The translations under genes were made by a program, and so were the position numbers. The notes under the pieces were generated by a model that did not search any database, was not told the DNA's origin, and was given only the letters and a program-made list of their open reading frames with translations. A DNA stretch of 64,000 nt from Bacteroidales bacterium UBA1714 (lineage in GTDB: Bacteria; Bacteroidota; Bacteroidia; Bacteroidales; Paludibacteraceae), in NCBI GenBank assembly GCA_002317295.1, contig DCIY01000007.1, forward strand, positions 42,147-106,146, read 5' to 3'. This document shows, one piece after another, positions 8,923 to 17,005 of the stretch (position 1 is the stretch's first letter; each line of letters starts with the position of its first letter).

Positions 8923-9474
8923 TCATTTTTTCCACAAAAAAAGTGAAATTCCTTCATTTTTTGCCATTTTTCTTGCAAACTGAAACCAAAAATCGCTCAT
9001 TCGGTTAACAAATGCAACCATTTTTGCATTTTTTGCATCCAAGTTATTTTTTTCATTTTGTGTTTGCCATTCGACCATTCGGCGTTCCAGACGGCGGGTT
9101 ATAGTGCGGCAAATATGGCTCAATGCGATTGTTTCGCTTCCGGAAGGAAGAACAAACCCACCCACAGGTTCCAGATCCTCCTGCATTTGGTCAATCCATT
9201 GTTCCAATTGTCGCGTATCATCCTCACTGATCCACTCGCCGGGGGCATCAGCCAATGCTGCGCCAAGATTAAAGAGACGATTTTGAATCCATTCCAATTG
9301 TTTTTCTTCCAAAGGATAGTTTCGGCTATCTATTTTGGCTCGCAACAATCCTACCTGAGCATTCAGTTCATCGGCAGTGCCGTACGTTTCCAATTGGAGT
9401 GAGTTTTTACCAACTCGTTGTCCGGAAGCCAGAGAAGTTTGCCCCTGGTCTCCCGTGCGCGTGTATATTCTCAT
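8923..9474 (-). CDS. PduO-type cob(I)alamin adenosyltransferase
   Basis: Transfers adenosine from ATP to cob(I)alamin, giving adenosylcobalamin. The 183-residue length is normal for the stand-alone PduO type. The N-terminal ATP-binding motif is TRTGDQGQTSL (residues 5-15). The C-terminal signature CRTITRRLERRMV plus NRMSDFWFQFARKMA (about residues 123-170) is the family's corrinoid/ATP site. It overlaps the preceding methyltransferase gene by 4 bases (ATGA), so the two are cotranscribed from the promoter near 10315-10346. No other cobalamin genes are in the window. The gene ends close to the gld promoter; no clear terminator separates them. Confidence 0.93.
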   Translation of the reverse strand: MRIYTRTGDQGQTSLASGQRVGKNSLQLETYGTADELNAQVGLLRAKIDSRNYPLEEKQLEWIQNRLFNLGAALADAPGEWISEDDTRQLEQWIDQMQEDLEPVGGFVLPSGSETIALSHICRTITRRLERRMVEWQTQNEKNNLDAKNAKMVAFVNRMSDFWFQFARKMAKNEGISLFLWKK

Positions 9475-10283
9475 ATGCGTAATATATAATGTTTACGTAG
9501 GTAGTGAGGATCCAAAAACAGAATTCCGCAGGATCCCAAGTCCATGGTTGAAGTGATTTCCGGGTATGATATGATCTGCTTCCAGGCCCGTTCCATATCG
9601 GCAGAATAATGAATATCGTCCAAAACCACCATGCTGGTGGATTGCAGATAAGGTTTGATTTGGGCATAATAGTCCAAGGTTGCCTGGCAGGTATGATGAG
9701 CATCCAGATAGGCAAAATCTATTACGCGCGCGCTATTTAATAAAGTGTCGTGAAGCACTTCATCAATATTTCCCACTACGGATTGAATCGTATCTAATCC
9801 CAATTTGTGCCAATTTTTTTGTGCCATGTCCATCACTTGGGGGCATCCTTCGAAAGTAAGCACATGATTTTGCAGGTTAGCCATTTGCAAATAGGCGGTA
9901 CTGATTCCCAAACTGGTTCCCAGTTCGACAATATGCAGTGGGCGATTGAGTTGTTGACTCAAAAACAATACCAGGCGAAACAGTAATTGCATGACTTGGG
10001 GCGATTCGAGCGACGTGCGGGCAATATGACTTACCAGTCGTTGACCATTATGTCCTGTACCGTAATCGATGAAATCAATCATTTTTGGGGCACGCAGCAT
10101 GGCTTCACGTCGTTGTTCGATAGCGTCAAAACAATAATAAGCATTATGATCGTTCATCAGATAGCGTACGATATAGAACAAGCGAGGAGAATGGATACCT
10201 TCCCCTCCGGTGTTCCAAGCACACAGGCGATGGCGCACATGCGCCCATGCCCGAAATAAAACTTGAGACAGTTGATTGTTCAT
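9471..10283 (-). CDS. Class I SAM-dependent methyltransferase
   Basis: A 270-residue methyltransferase with a SAM-binding Rossmann core: motif I is VELGTSLGISTAYLQ (about 141-155), an acidic strand end occurs in TFEGCPQVMDMA, and YLDAHHTCQATLDYY plus MVVLDDIHYS (about 214-248) match the O-methyltransferase/Methyltransf_24 group. The substrate cannot be told. The N-terminal 100 residues carry EGIHSPRLFYIVRYLM, a pattern I associate with Bacteroidota proteins of this group. First gene of a two-gene unit with the cobalamin adenosyltransferase. Confidence 0.85.
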   Translation of the reverse strand: MNNQLSQVLFRAWAHVRHRLCAWNTGGEGIHSPRLFYIVRYLMNDHNAYYCFDAIEQRREAMLRAPKMIDFIDYGTGHNGQRLVSHIARTSLESPQVMQLLFRLVLFLSQQLNRPLHIVELGTSLGISTAYLQMANLQNHVLTFEGCPQVMDMAQKNWHKLGLDTIQSVVGNIDEVLHDTLLNSARVIDFAYLDAHHTCQATLDYYAQIKPYLQSTSMVVLDDIHYSADMERAWKQIISYPEITSTMDLGSCGILFLDPHYLRKHYILRI

Positions 10284-10314
10284 TGTAAAGCAGCCTACTA
10301 ATGCAAAATCGGTG

Positions 10315-10346
10315 TAAAGATAGCGTTAAAAATGGAAATACGCAAG
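10315..10346 (-). promoter_or_regulatory. Promoter for the methyltransferase-adenosyltransferase pair
   Basis: On the minus strand CTTG (10346-10343), 20 bases, TATCTTTA (10322-10315): one mismatch in each box against TTTG / TAnnTTTG. It is 32 bases upstream of the start codon. Confidence 0.7.
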
Positions 10347-10382
10347 AAAACCGCCACTTTTTCATGAAAAATTCCATGATTA

Positions 10383-10414
10383 TTTGCAACTATCATATTT
10401 TTTTCGTACCTTTG
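10383..10414 (+). promoter_or_regulatory. Promoter of the metallo-hydrolase-glycosyltransferase-M23 operon
   Basis: TTTG (10383-10386), 20 bases, TACCTTTG (10407-10414): exact Bacteroidota consensus, placed 18 bases before the ATG at 10433. A GTG at 10427 lies only about 6 bases after the expected transcript start, so the ATG is preferred. Confidence 0.88.
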
Positions 10415-10432
10415 CAGGCTTAATTTGTGAAA

Positions 10433-11266
10433 ATGGAACAAGAAAGTCTCATATTCAGGTGTTTTGCGAGTGGTAGCAGTGGGAATTGCTATTACTTGGG
10501 CACGGCGCATCAGGGTATTTTGATTGATGCCGGTATCTCGGCTCGCACCATTCAGAAAAACCTGCGTGAGATGGGGCTGGATTTTTCCAATATCATGGGT
10601 GTATTGGTCACGCATGATCATGCTGATCATATTCGTGCAGTAGGTACATTGGGCGAACGTATTCATTTGCCTATTTACACCACTCGCGAGATCCATGAAG
10701 GTATTGATCACAACTATGGTGTTCAAGAGAAGTTACGGACCTCACGACGTTATTTTGAGAAAGGCAGAGAGTGGAACCTGTTTGGTATGCAGGTGAATAC
10801 ATTTGGCATCAGTCACGATTCCACCGACTGTTTGGGGTATGTGATTGATTATCTTGATCAGCGTTTTCTCATTGCCACTGACTGTGGTGAGCCGAATGAG
10901 CAGTTGGAATATTATTTGCGTACGGCTAATCATATTGTCATTGAGGCTAATCATGATGAGCAGATGCTATTGAATGGTCCCTACCCCACTTATTTGAAGG
11001 AGCGCATCTTATCGTCTCGCGGTCACCAGAGCAACCACACTTGTGGAGAGGTGTTGGCTCGCAATTACCATTCTGGTATGCGCAATATTTTTCTTTGCCA
11101 TTTGAGCAAAGAAAACAATGATCCCCAAGTAGCTTTGGGTACGGTGACCTCCTATTTGGAAGACAAACATGTCTATTTGGGTCAGGATATCTTTATCAAG
11201 GCATTGGAGCGATTGGAACCGAGTCCCATTTTTACTTTGGAATATGATTTTATAACGGAATATTAG
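10433..11266 (+). CDS. MBL-fold metallo-hydrolase (YycJ/WalJ-like)
   Basis: A 277-residue metallo-beta-lactamase-fold hydrolase. The metal-binding motif VTHDHADH sits at about residues 57-64. Other conserved features are FASGSSGNCYYLG near the N-terminus, DCG around residue 145, EANHDEQML and the later histidine in SRGHQSNHTC. This pattern matches the YycJ/WalJ group of putative exo- or endonucleases, though the substrate is not proven. First gene of an operon, 12 bases before the glycosyltransferase. Start chosen at the ATG (10433) rather than the GTG two codons earlier. Confidence 0.88.
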   Translation: MEQESLIFRCFASGSSGNCYYLGTAHQGILIDAGISARTIQKNLREMGLDFSNIMGVLVTHDHADHIRAVGTLGERIHLPIYTTREIHEGIDHNYGVQEKLRTSRRYFEKGREWNLFGMQVNTFGISHDSTDCLGYVIDYLDQRFLIATDCGEPNEQLEYYLRTANHIVIEANHDEQMLLNGPYPTYLKERILSSRGHQSNHTCGEVLARNYHSGMRNIFLCHLSKENNDPQVALGTVTSYLEDKHVYLGQDIFIKALERLEPSPIFTLEYDFITEY

Positions 11267-11278
11267 TACACTTATCTT

Positions 11279-12019
11279 ATGGAAAGATTGGTCATCATCC
11301 CGACGTACAACGAGAAGGAAAATATCGAAGCCATCATTCAGGCGGTGATGGAGTTGCCCATTGAGTACCATGTATTGATTATTGACGATGGTTCTCCGGA
11401 TGGCACTGCTCAGATTGTGAAAACCCTGATGCAAACTCGGTATGCCAATCGTTTGTTTATTGTTGAACGTGCGGGTAAACAGGGTTTAGGGACTGCTTAT
11501 ATCACCGGTTTTAAGTGGGCGATAGAGCATCAATATGATTATATCTTTGAGATGGATGCCGATTTTAGTCACAATCCGCAAGATTTGCTCAAGCTCTATG
11601 ATGCTTGTTCCACTGGGGGTGCAGATGTGGCCATTGGCAGTCGATATGTCAGCGGGGTAAATGTGGTAAACTGGCCGATGGGTCGTGTATTGATGAGTTA
11701 TTTTGCTTCCAAGTACGTCCGCACTGTATTGGGTGTAGATATTCATGATACGACTGCGGGATTTATGTGTTATACCCGTCGCGTATTGGAGACTATTGAT
11801 TTGGACCATATTCATTTTAAGGGTTATGCTTTCCAAATCGAGATGAAGTTTACCGCTTACAAATGTGGATTTAAGATTACGGAAGTCCCCATTATTTTTG
11901 TGAATCGTGTACTGGGCACCAGCAAGATGTCGGGAGGTATTTTCTCAGAGGCATTGTTGGGTGTTATTCGCTTAAAGATTCAATCCTGGTTCCGCAAATA
12001 TCCTCAAGTTATACGCTAA
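11279..12019 (+). CDS. Polyprenol-phosphate mannosyltransferase-like GT2 glycosyltransferase
   Basis: A GT2-family enzyme that would transfer a sugar, classically mannose from GDP-mannose, to a polyprenyl phosphate on the cytoplasmic face of the membrane. The 246-residue protein starts with RLVIIPTYNEKENIEAII, has the nucleotide-binding LIIDDGSPDGTAQ (about 37-49) and the metal-binding EMDADFSHNP (about 91-100). The late motif GYAFQIEMKFTAYKCGFKITEVPI is typical of the DPM1 branch. It lacks the C-terminal membrane helices of DPM/GtrB relatives, so it is the short soluble type. Between the metallo-hydrolase and the M23 peptidase in one operon. Confidence 0.9.
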   Translation: MERLVIIPTYNEKENIEAIIQAVMELPIEYHVLIIDDGSPDGTAQIVKTLMQTRYANRLFIVERAGKQGLGTAYITGFKWAIEHQYDYIFEMDADFSHNPQDLLKLYDACSTGGADVAIGSRYVSGVNVVNWPMGRVLMSYFASKYVRTVLGVDIHDTTAGFMCYTRRVLETIDLDHIHFKGYAFQIEMKFTAYKCGFKITEVPIIFVNRVLGTSKMSGGIFSEALLGVIRLKIQSWFRKYPQVIR

Positions 12020-12031
12020 TCAGGGATTGAG

Positions 12032-13234
12032 ATGAAGTATTGGTCTGTTCTGATTACCATTTTGGTTGTATGGTTATGTGCTTGTTCCAAGAATGCCACT
12101 TCGGAGCGAGAGGAGGAGGTTGTCCCTGTTCGATATGAATATGGTTTACCTATTGATTCGTTTCATGTGGACACCGGTTTTGTCCAGAATGGCGAGACCT
12201 TGGGTGGTATACTGACGCGTTTGGGAGCCAATCGTAAACAATTGGCTGGAATTACTACGCTCAATCGTAAGGATTTTGATGTCCGTTCCATTCGCGTAGG
12301 CAACCAGTATTTTGGTTTTTCCCAACCGGATACTGCGGGTGTGAATCAGTTGATTTATTGGGTTTACGTGCAGGATATTCGTCGTGCAATAGTGCTTCAT
12401 ATGACGGACTCGATGCACGTGGAGAAACTGGAAAAGCCATTGGAGATTCGTCCCCGTAAGGCGGAAGCGGTTATTGAATCCAGTTTATGGAACGCGATGG
12501 TGGGTAATGATTTGCCCATCGAGTTGAGTTTAGAGTTGAGTGAAATCTATGCCTGGACCATTGATTTCTTTGGACTGCAGAAGGGCGATTCCATTCGGGT
12601 GTATTATGATGAGCAGTATGTAGATGGTCAGCGGGTGGGCATAGGTCGCATTTATGCTGCCGATTTTTACCACGGTCACAAATGGCAGGACGCCTACTAT
12701 TTTGAGGCGGGAGATGTCCACAGTTATTTTAACTCGAAGGGCGAATCACTTCGCAAGGCTTTTTTGAAAGCTCCTCTGAACTACAAGCGCATTTCCAGTC
12801 ACTTTACCTATGCTCGCAAGCATCCTATTTTTAAAACCGTACGTCCTCATACGGGGGTAGATTATGCCGCTCCTGCGGGTACTCCGGTAGTCAGTATTGG
12901 AGATGGTGTGGTGATTGAGAAAGGATATAAAGGTGGAGGAGGCAATACCGTGAAGATTCGTCATAACTCCACGTATACGACGGCTTATCTGCATCTGAGC
13001 AAATATGGCAAAGACATTGCGGTAGGTAAGCATGTGAATCAGGGTCAGGTGATAGGATATGTAGGTTCCACCGGTAATTCCACGGGTCCTCATTTGGATT
13101 TTCGTATTTGGAAAGGTGGCAGTCCTATTGATCCGCTGAAGATGGTTTCTCCTCCGGTTGAACCTGTTCCCACCAAGTACAAAGCGGAGTTTGACAGTAT
13201 TGTTAACGTGTACCAGCATCTGCTCACAGAGTAA
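12032..13234 (+). CDS. M23-family peptidoglycan peptidase lipoprotein
   Basis: A 400-residue envelope lipoprotein (lipobox LCAC, Cys 18) predicted to cut peptidoglycan cross-links. Residues of about 50-130 resemble an OapA/LysM-like N-terminal domain (NGETLGGILTRLGANRKQ). The LytM/M23 domain covers about 265-375: HTGVDYAAP supplies His and Asp, AYLHLSKYG another conserved His, and GPHLDFRIW stands where most members have GPHLHFE. The last zinc-ligand His of the HxH motif is therefore Asp here. I believe this variant is widespread in Bacteroidota M23 proteins, so loss of activity should not be assumed. Last gene of the operon starting at 10383. Confidence 0.9.
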   Translation: MKYWSVLITILVVWLCACSKNATSEREEEVVPVRYEYGLPIDSFHVDTGFVQNGETLGGILTRLGANRKQLAGITTLNRKDFDVRSIRVGNQYFGFSQPDTAGVNQLIYWVYVQDIRRAIVLHMTDSMHVEKLEKPLEIRPRKAEAVIESSLWNAMVGNDLPIELSLELSEIYAWTIDFFGLQKGDSIRVYYDEQYVDGQRVGIGRIYAADFYHGHKWQDAYYFEAGDVHSYFNSKGESLRKAFLKAPLNYKRISSHFTYARKHPIFKTVRPHTGVDYAAPAGTPVVSIGDGVVIEKGYKGGGGNTVKIRHNSTYTTAYLHLSKYGKDIAVGKHVNQGQVIGYVGSTGNSTGPHLDFRIWKGGSPIDPLKMVSPPVEPVPTKYKAEFDSIVNVYQHLLTE

Positions 13235-13266
13235 TTTTTGTCTTCTTTTTCGTTGGTAATTTCTGC

Positions 13267-13288
13267 AATTTGCATTTTTTTGCAAATT
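13267..13288. repeat. 8-bp inverted repeat between the M23 gene and the rpsA promoter
   Basis: AATTTGCA (13267-13274), a loop of six T, TGCAAATT (13281-13288). It could help end M23 transcription, but no U-run follows on the plus strand, so a terminator role is weak. It abuts the rpsA -33 box at 13291. Confidence 0.4.
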
Positions 13289-13290
13289 TA

Positions 13291-13322
13291 TTTGCATATA
13301 TCGCATATTTTTTCTAATTTTG
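13291..13322 (+). promoter_or_regulatory. Promoter of rpsA
   Basis: TTTG (13291-13294), 20 bases, TAATTTTG (13315-13322): exact consensus. The start codon is 118 bases further down, leaving a leader of about 110 nt. Confidence 0.87.
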
Positions 13323-13329
13323 CATGCTT

Positions 13330-13439
13330 TTTCGCCAATTTTGCTATTGGCATGAGGAAAAAGCAAACATGTTTAACCCTTTAACGCCCGGGTAAACGCG
13401 GCATGTATGACGTGAAGCGTCCGACCGGACATATCTGTT
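13330..13439 (+). promoter_or_regulatory. Structured 5' leader of rpsA
   Basis: Three stems can be drawn. GCCAAT/ATTGGC (13334-13339 with 13346-13351) forms right at the 5' end. GTTTAACCC (13371-13379) pairs with GGGTAAAC (13390-13397) around one bulged A. GACG/CGTC (13409-13412 with 13418-13421) competes with GTCC/GGAC (13419-13422 with 13427-13430). Ribosomal protein S1 often controls its own translation through its leader; a similar role here is inference. Confidence 0.5.
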
Positions 13440-15203
13440 ATGACAGAAAATAATTCTCTCCAGAACTTCGACTGGGATGCCCATGAATTAGCTTCTAAAG
13501 GCACACTAAACGAAGAAATCCTCGCCAAGTATGATGCTACCCTGAATGCCATCAAGGACAATGAAGTCGTTGAGGGTACGGTCATCTCCATCAACAAGCG
13601 TGAGGTTGTGGTTAATGTAGGTTTCAAATCCGATGGTATTGTACCTGCCGGTGAGTTCCGTTACAACCCTGACCTGAAGATTGGTGATAAGGTGGAAGTG
13701 TACATTCAAAGCCAGGAGGACAAAAAAGGCCAACTCGTTCTCTCTCACAAGGAGGCTCGTGCATCCCGCAGTTGGGATCGCGTGAACGCAGCATGCGAGT
13801 CCAGTGAAATCGTTAACGGTTACATCAAGTGCCGCACAAAGGGCGGTATGATCGTAGACGTATTGGGTATGGAAGCCTTCTTACCCGGTAGTCAAATTGA
13901 TGTTAAGCCTATTCGCGATTACGATGTATTCGTTGGCAAGACGATGGAATTCAAGATTGTTAAGGTTAATCAGGAGTTCCGCAATGTTGTTGTTAGCCAC
14001 AAGGCTCTTATTGAGGCTGAGATTGAGGCACAAAAGAAAGAGATCGTCTCCAAGTTGGAGAAGGGTCAGGTGCTCGAAGGTGTGGTTAAGAACATCACCA
14101 ACTACGGTGTCTTTATTGATTTGGGCGGCGTAGACGGTTTGATTCACATTACCGATTTGAGTTGGGGTCGCGTAACTGATCCTAAGGAGATTGTTGAGTT
14201 GGATCAAAAGATCAATGTGGTTATTTTGGACTTTGACGAGGACAAGAAGCGCATTGCATTGGGTCTGAAGCAACTCACTCCTCACCCATGGGATGCACTC
14301 TCTGCTGACCTGAAGGTAGGTGACAAGGTTCACGGTAAGGTAGTGGTTATGGCAGACTACGGAGCATTTGTAGAAGTAGCTGAAGGTGTAGAAGGTCTCG
14401 TTCACGTTAGTGAGATGAGCTGGAGTCAGCACCTGCGTTCTGCTAATGATTTCCTGAAGGTAGGTGATGAGATCGATGCTGTTATTCTGACGCTCGACCG
14501 CGATGAGAGAAAGATGTCTCTGGGTATCAAGCAACTCAAGGCTGATCCTTGGGAGAACATTGATGCCAAGTACGCTGTAGGCACTCGTCATTTTGCTAAG
14601 GTTCGTAACTTCACCAACTTCGGTGTCTTCGTAGAGATCGAAGAGGGCGTTGATGGTTTGATTCACATCAGCGATTTGAGTTGGACCAAGAAGATCAAAC
14701 ACCCGAATGAGTTTACTCAAATTGGTGCAGAGATTGAGGTTGTTGTATTGGAAATCGACAAAGACAACCGTCGCCTGAGCTTGGGTCATAAGCAACTCGA
14801 GGAGAATCCTTGGGAAGAGTTGGCCGTTAAGTATGGAGTAGACGCTATTGTAGAAGGCAAGATTATCGAACTGGGTGACAAGGGTGCTGTTGTTCTGTTG
14901 GAGGACGGTGTAGAAGGTTTCTGCACGACTCGTCATCTCCAGAAAGAGGACAAAGAGGCTGCTGCCGCCAAGGTAGGTGATGTAATGAACTTCCGCGTGA
15001 TTGAGTTTAACAAGGATGCAAGACGTATTCTGTTGAGCCACCTCCGCACTTGGGAAGAGCGCAAAGAGGCTCCTGCTAAGGAAGCTAAGGCTGCTCCCAA
15101 GAAAGAAGCGCAACCAGAAATGCCTAAGATGGAGAAAACCACTCTGGGTGATTTGGATGTATTGGCCAATCTCAAAGCTGCTATGGCTGCAGAGGAGAAG
15201 TAA
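13440..15203 (+). CDS. rpsA: 30S ribosomal protein S1
   Basis: RNA-binding ribosomal protein needed for translation of mRNAs, notably in organisms such as these that rarely use Shine-Dalgarno sites. The 587-residue protein contains six S1 domains in tandem (about 40-110, 125-195, 210-280, 297-367, 384-455, 470-535). The middle ones repeat the pattern NYGVFIDLGGVDGLIHITDL, DYGAFVEVAEGVEGLVHVSEM and NFGVFVEIEEGVDGLIHISDL. The C-terminal 50 residues are Ala/Lys/Glu-rich and probably flexible. Own promoter (13291), leader and terminator (15233), so it is a single-gene unit. Confidence 0.97.
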   Translation: MTENNSLQNFDWDAHELASKGTLNEEILAKYDATLNAIKDNEVVEGTVISINKREVVVNVGFKSDGIVPAGEFRYNPDLKIGDKVEVYIQSQEDKKGQLVLSHKEARASRSWDRVNAACESSEIVNGYIKCRTKGGMIVDVLGMEAFLPGSQIDVKPIRDYDVFVGKTMEFKIVKVNQEFRNVVVSHKALIEAEIEAQKKEIVSKLEKGQVLEGVVKNITNYGVFIDLGGVDGLIHITDLSWGRVTDPKEIVELDQKINVVILDFDEDKKRIALGLKQLTPHPWDALSADLKVGDKVHGKVVVMADYGAFVEVAEGVEGLVHVSEMSWSQHLRSANDFLKVGDEIDAVILTLDRDERKMSLGIKQLKADPWENIDAKYAVGTRHFAKVRNFTNFGVFVEIEEGVDGLIHISDLSWTKKIKHPNEFTQIGAEIEVVVLEIDKDNRRLSLGHKQLEENPWEELAVKYGVDAIVEGKIIELGDKGAVVLLEDGVEGFCTTRHLQKEDKEAAAAKVGDVMNFRVIEFNKDARRILLSHLRTWEERKEAPAKEAKAAPKKEAQPEMPKMEKTTLGDLDVLANLKAAMAAEEK

Positions 15204-15232
15204 TCTCTGGCGTACATATCCGCACAAAGAAA

Positions 15233-15263
15233 ACCACGCAGAATTGTCTGCGTGGTTTTTTTT
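15233..15263 (+). terminator. Intrinsic terminator of rpsA
   Basis: A perfect 10-bp stem ACCACGCAGA (15233-15242) / TCTGCGTGGT (15247-15256) with loop ATTG is followed by a run of T. It lies 30 bases after the rpsA stop. Confidence 0.95.
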
Positions 15264-15310
15264 GTGTTCCAACACAAGCTCCCATATATGGCTCGCAATA
15301 AGGGTTTCAT

Positions 15311-15431
15311 CCTATATGCATCCTATATGGATCCTATATGGATCTTATACCCCTCTTATACGCCTCCTGGCCGTAGGGTAGCATCGACTTACGGTCTGCT
15401 TACGGGCGACTTACGGCCCACTTACGGAACT
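15311..15431. repeat. Tandem array of eleven 11-bp units
   Basis: Exact 11-base period from 15311 to 15431. Units 1-3 are CCTATATG(C/G)AT, units 4-5 CTTATAC(C/G)CCT, units 6-7 are degenerate (CCTGGCCGTAG, GGTAGCATCGA), and units 8-11 all begin CTTACGG (15388, 15399, 15410, 15421). It fills most of the 347-base gap between the rpsA and ompA-like genes and lies between their two terminators. No promoter or credible gene was seen. One open frame crosses it, but since 11 is not a multiple of 3, frame openness follows from the repeat. Confidence 0.85.
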
Positions 15432-15498
15432 AACAGCAAACTATTGTTGACGGGTTCCATAAAAAGGTTGAGGTATCATTTGTGTTGGACGCACAAAA

Positions 15499-15533
15499 AA
15501 TAAAGGGACTGCAATGAATGCAATCCCTTTATT
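15499..15533 (-). terminator. Intrinsic terminator of the 3000-residue-protein/OmpA unit
   Basis: AATAAAGGGA (15499-15508) pairs with TCCCTTTATT (15524-15533), and an inner TGCA/TGCA stem (15510-15513 with 15519-15522) closes the loop. On the minus strand the stem leads into TTTTTTGTGC. It is 18 bases after the ompA-like stop. Confidence 0.88.
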
Positions 15534-15550
15534 GATATCAGTGAAGGATA

Positions 15551-16960
15551 TTATCTCTTAACAGGAATAATATCTACACGACGGTCACGAACGTGATCCT
15601 CTGGATTATCGGACTCAACATTCTTGCTGCTGCCTAAGCCTTGGATAACCATTTGTTCATCCTTGACGCCGCGAGCGCGGAGCATGTCAGCAATCTTGTT
15701 AGCACGATCCTCAGAGAGTTTCTGGTTGAACTCAGCATTTCCTTCGTAGCTTGCACGACCATCAATGTTAATCTTAGCATTGCGGTTGGTCGTCAAAGCA
15801 GAAGCCAGGATGTCAATGTAGTTCTCAGGAGAGCACATTGGACGCTTAGCATCGCCTACGCGGAAGAAGATAGTACCTTGTTTCTCCAATACCCATGCGT
15901 TGGTGTAGTCCACCACTTTCTCACGAGTAATGGTAACGGTGTCATGAACGATTTCCGTAACCACTTGAGGAACGGTGTCATATACGAACACAACGTCAGG
16001 AGCCATGTAAGAAGCATCAATGAGTTGTTCGTCACTGAGTTTGCGAACGTTGATGTGTAAAGCGATTTTACCACCTACGCTCCAGATATTCACGTGATCG
16101 ACAGCAGTACCCATCAAGCCTTTGTACTCAGCCATGGGAGCGATGTCGGTGTTGAGGTTGTTCTTTGCAGAAGCGAAACCGAATGCATCGTTCGCCTTAA
16201 TCACATTGTTCAAACCATAGTTACCATAAACGCTCACACTGAGGTCCATACGAGGGTGAACCTGGAACAATGCACCAAACTCTGCAAAGAGTTGGCCATT
16301 AATACCCTGCCACATCGATTTGTCGTACTTACGAGTGTCTTCCTCATATTGGGCATTCAGCGTTACGTGAGGACCTTCCATCTCTTTGACATTCAAACTT
16401 TGATAGTAGTTGCGAATGTTGACAGTACCCGAGCTCTTGTAGTTGGCAGCCACTGGGAAGCCGAGTTTGATACCGGCGGTTCCGATGAAGCCCACTTTGT
16501 TGGGTTTGTACTTAAAGGTCAATGCGATAGGAACCTCTAACATATACAGGTTCTCCAATTCCTTCCAGGAAGAATACCCGTCAGCGAAGTAAGACATACG
16601 GGTATAAGCCATACCCATATCGGTCACTGCAGGCCATGTATAACGACCTTGAAGGCCAAGCGTTGCGGTATAAGACGAGAAGTCCAAACCGGTGGTAATA
16701 CCCAAGTAGTTGAACATGAAGTACGTATAACGGAGACTTGCATTATAGCTGGGGCCGCCAATCTCGTTGAAGACCCGGTCTGAGGTAGTGGCCATGCCAC
16801 TACCTGCGAGACCTAAGCCTACAGAGATATAACTACCTGCGGTATAATGTTGCGGTTTAGCGCCTGTTCCACCATCGGAATAGAGGGTTTGAACTTGGGC
16901 GTTCATCGTCGGAATTGCCAGTAAAGAAACCAACATTCCAAATATAATATTCTTTTTCAT
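15551..16960 (-). CDS. OmpA-family outer-membrane protein (469 aa)
   Basis: Outer-membrane protein with an N-terminal beta-barrel (about residues 40-310, many alternating aromatic strands) and a C-terminal OmpA-like domain (about 360-469). A signal peptide ends at MNAQ. The linker holds VYDTVPQVVTEIVHDTVTITREKVV, probably periplasmic. In the OmpA domain the NQKLSEDRANKI helix keeps the Arg that in other OmpA proteins binds diaminopimelate. The usual GHTD motif reads GRAS, so the partner Asp is missing. The gene is 45 bases downstream of the 3000-residue-protein gene with no promoter between, so the two form an operon. It may anchor or accompany that secreted giant (inference). Confidence 0.9.
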   Translation of the reverse strand: MKKNIIFGMLVSLLAIPTMNAQVQTLYSDGGTGAKPQHYTAGSYISVGLGLAGSGMATTSDRVFNEIGGPSYNASLRYTYFMFNYLGITTGLDFSSYTATLGLQGRYTWPAVTDMGMAYTRMSYFADGYSSWKELENLYMLEVPIALTFKYKPNKVGFIGTAGIKLGFPVAANYKSSGTVNIRNYYQSLNVKEMEGPHVTLNAQYEEDTRKYDKSMWQGINGQLFAEFGALFQVHPRMDLSVSVYGNYGLNNVIKANDAFGFASAKNNLNTDIAPMAEYKGLMGTAVDHVNIWSVGGKIALHINVRKLSDEQLIDASYMAPDVVFVYDTVPQVVTEIVHDTVTITREKVVDYTNAWVLEKQGTIFFRVGDAKRPMCSPENYIDILASALTTNRNAKINIDGRASYEGNAEFNQKLSEDRANKIADMLRARGVKDEQMVIQGLGSSKNVESDNPEDHVRDRRVDIIPVKR

Positions 16961-17005
16961 AATGCTAAAAAATTTAATTTATTCGTTAATGTTTGTTTTC
17001 TCTAA

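Noticed and set aside
13881..15275. Minus-strand open frame (464 codons) opposite rpsA
   Set aside because: rpsA is certain on the plus strand; the opposite frame is Leu/Asn-rich without any family feature.
15288..15503. Possible small protein across the 11-bp array (MARNKGFILYASYMD...)
   Set aside because: Its openness follows from a repeat without stop codons in that frame; it lies downstream of a terminator, without promoter, and resembles no known protein.
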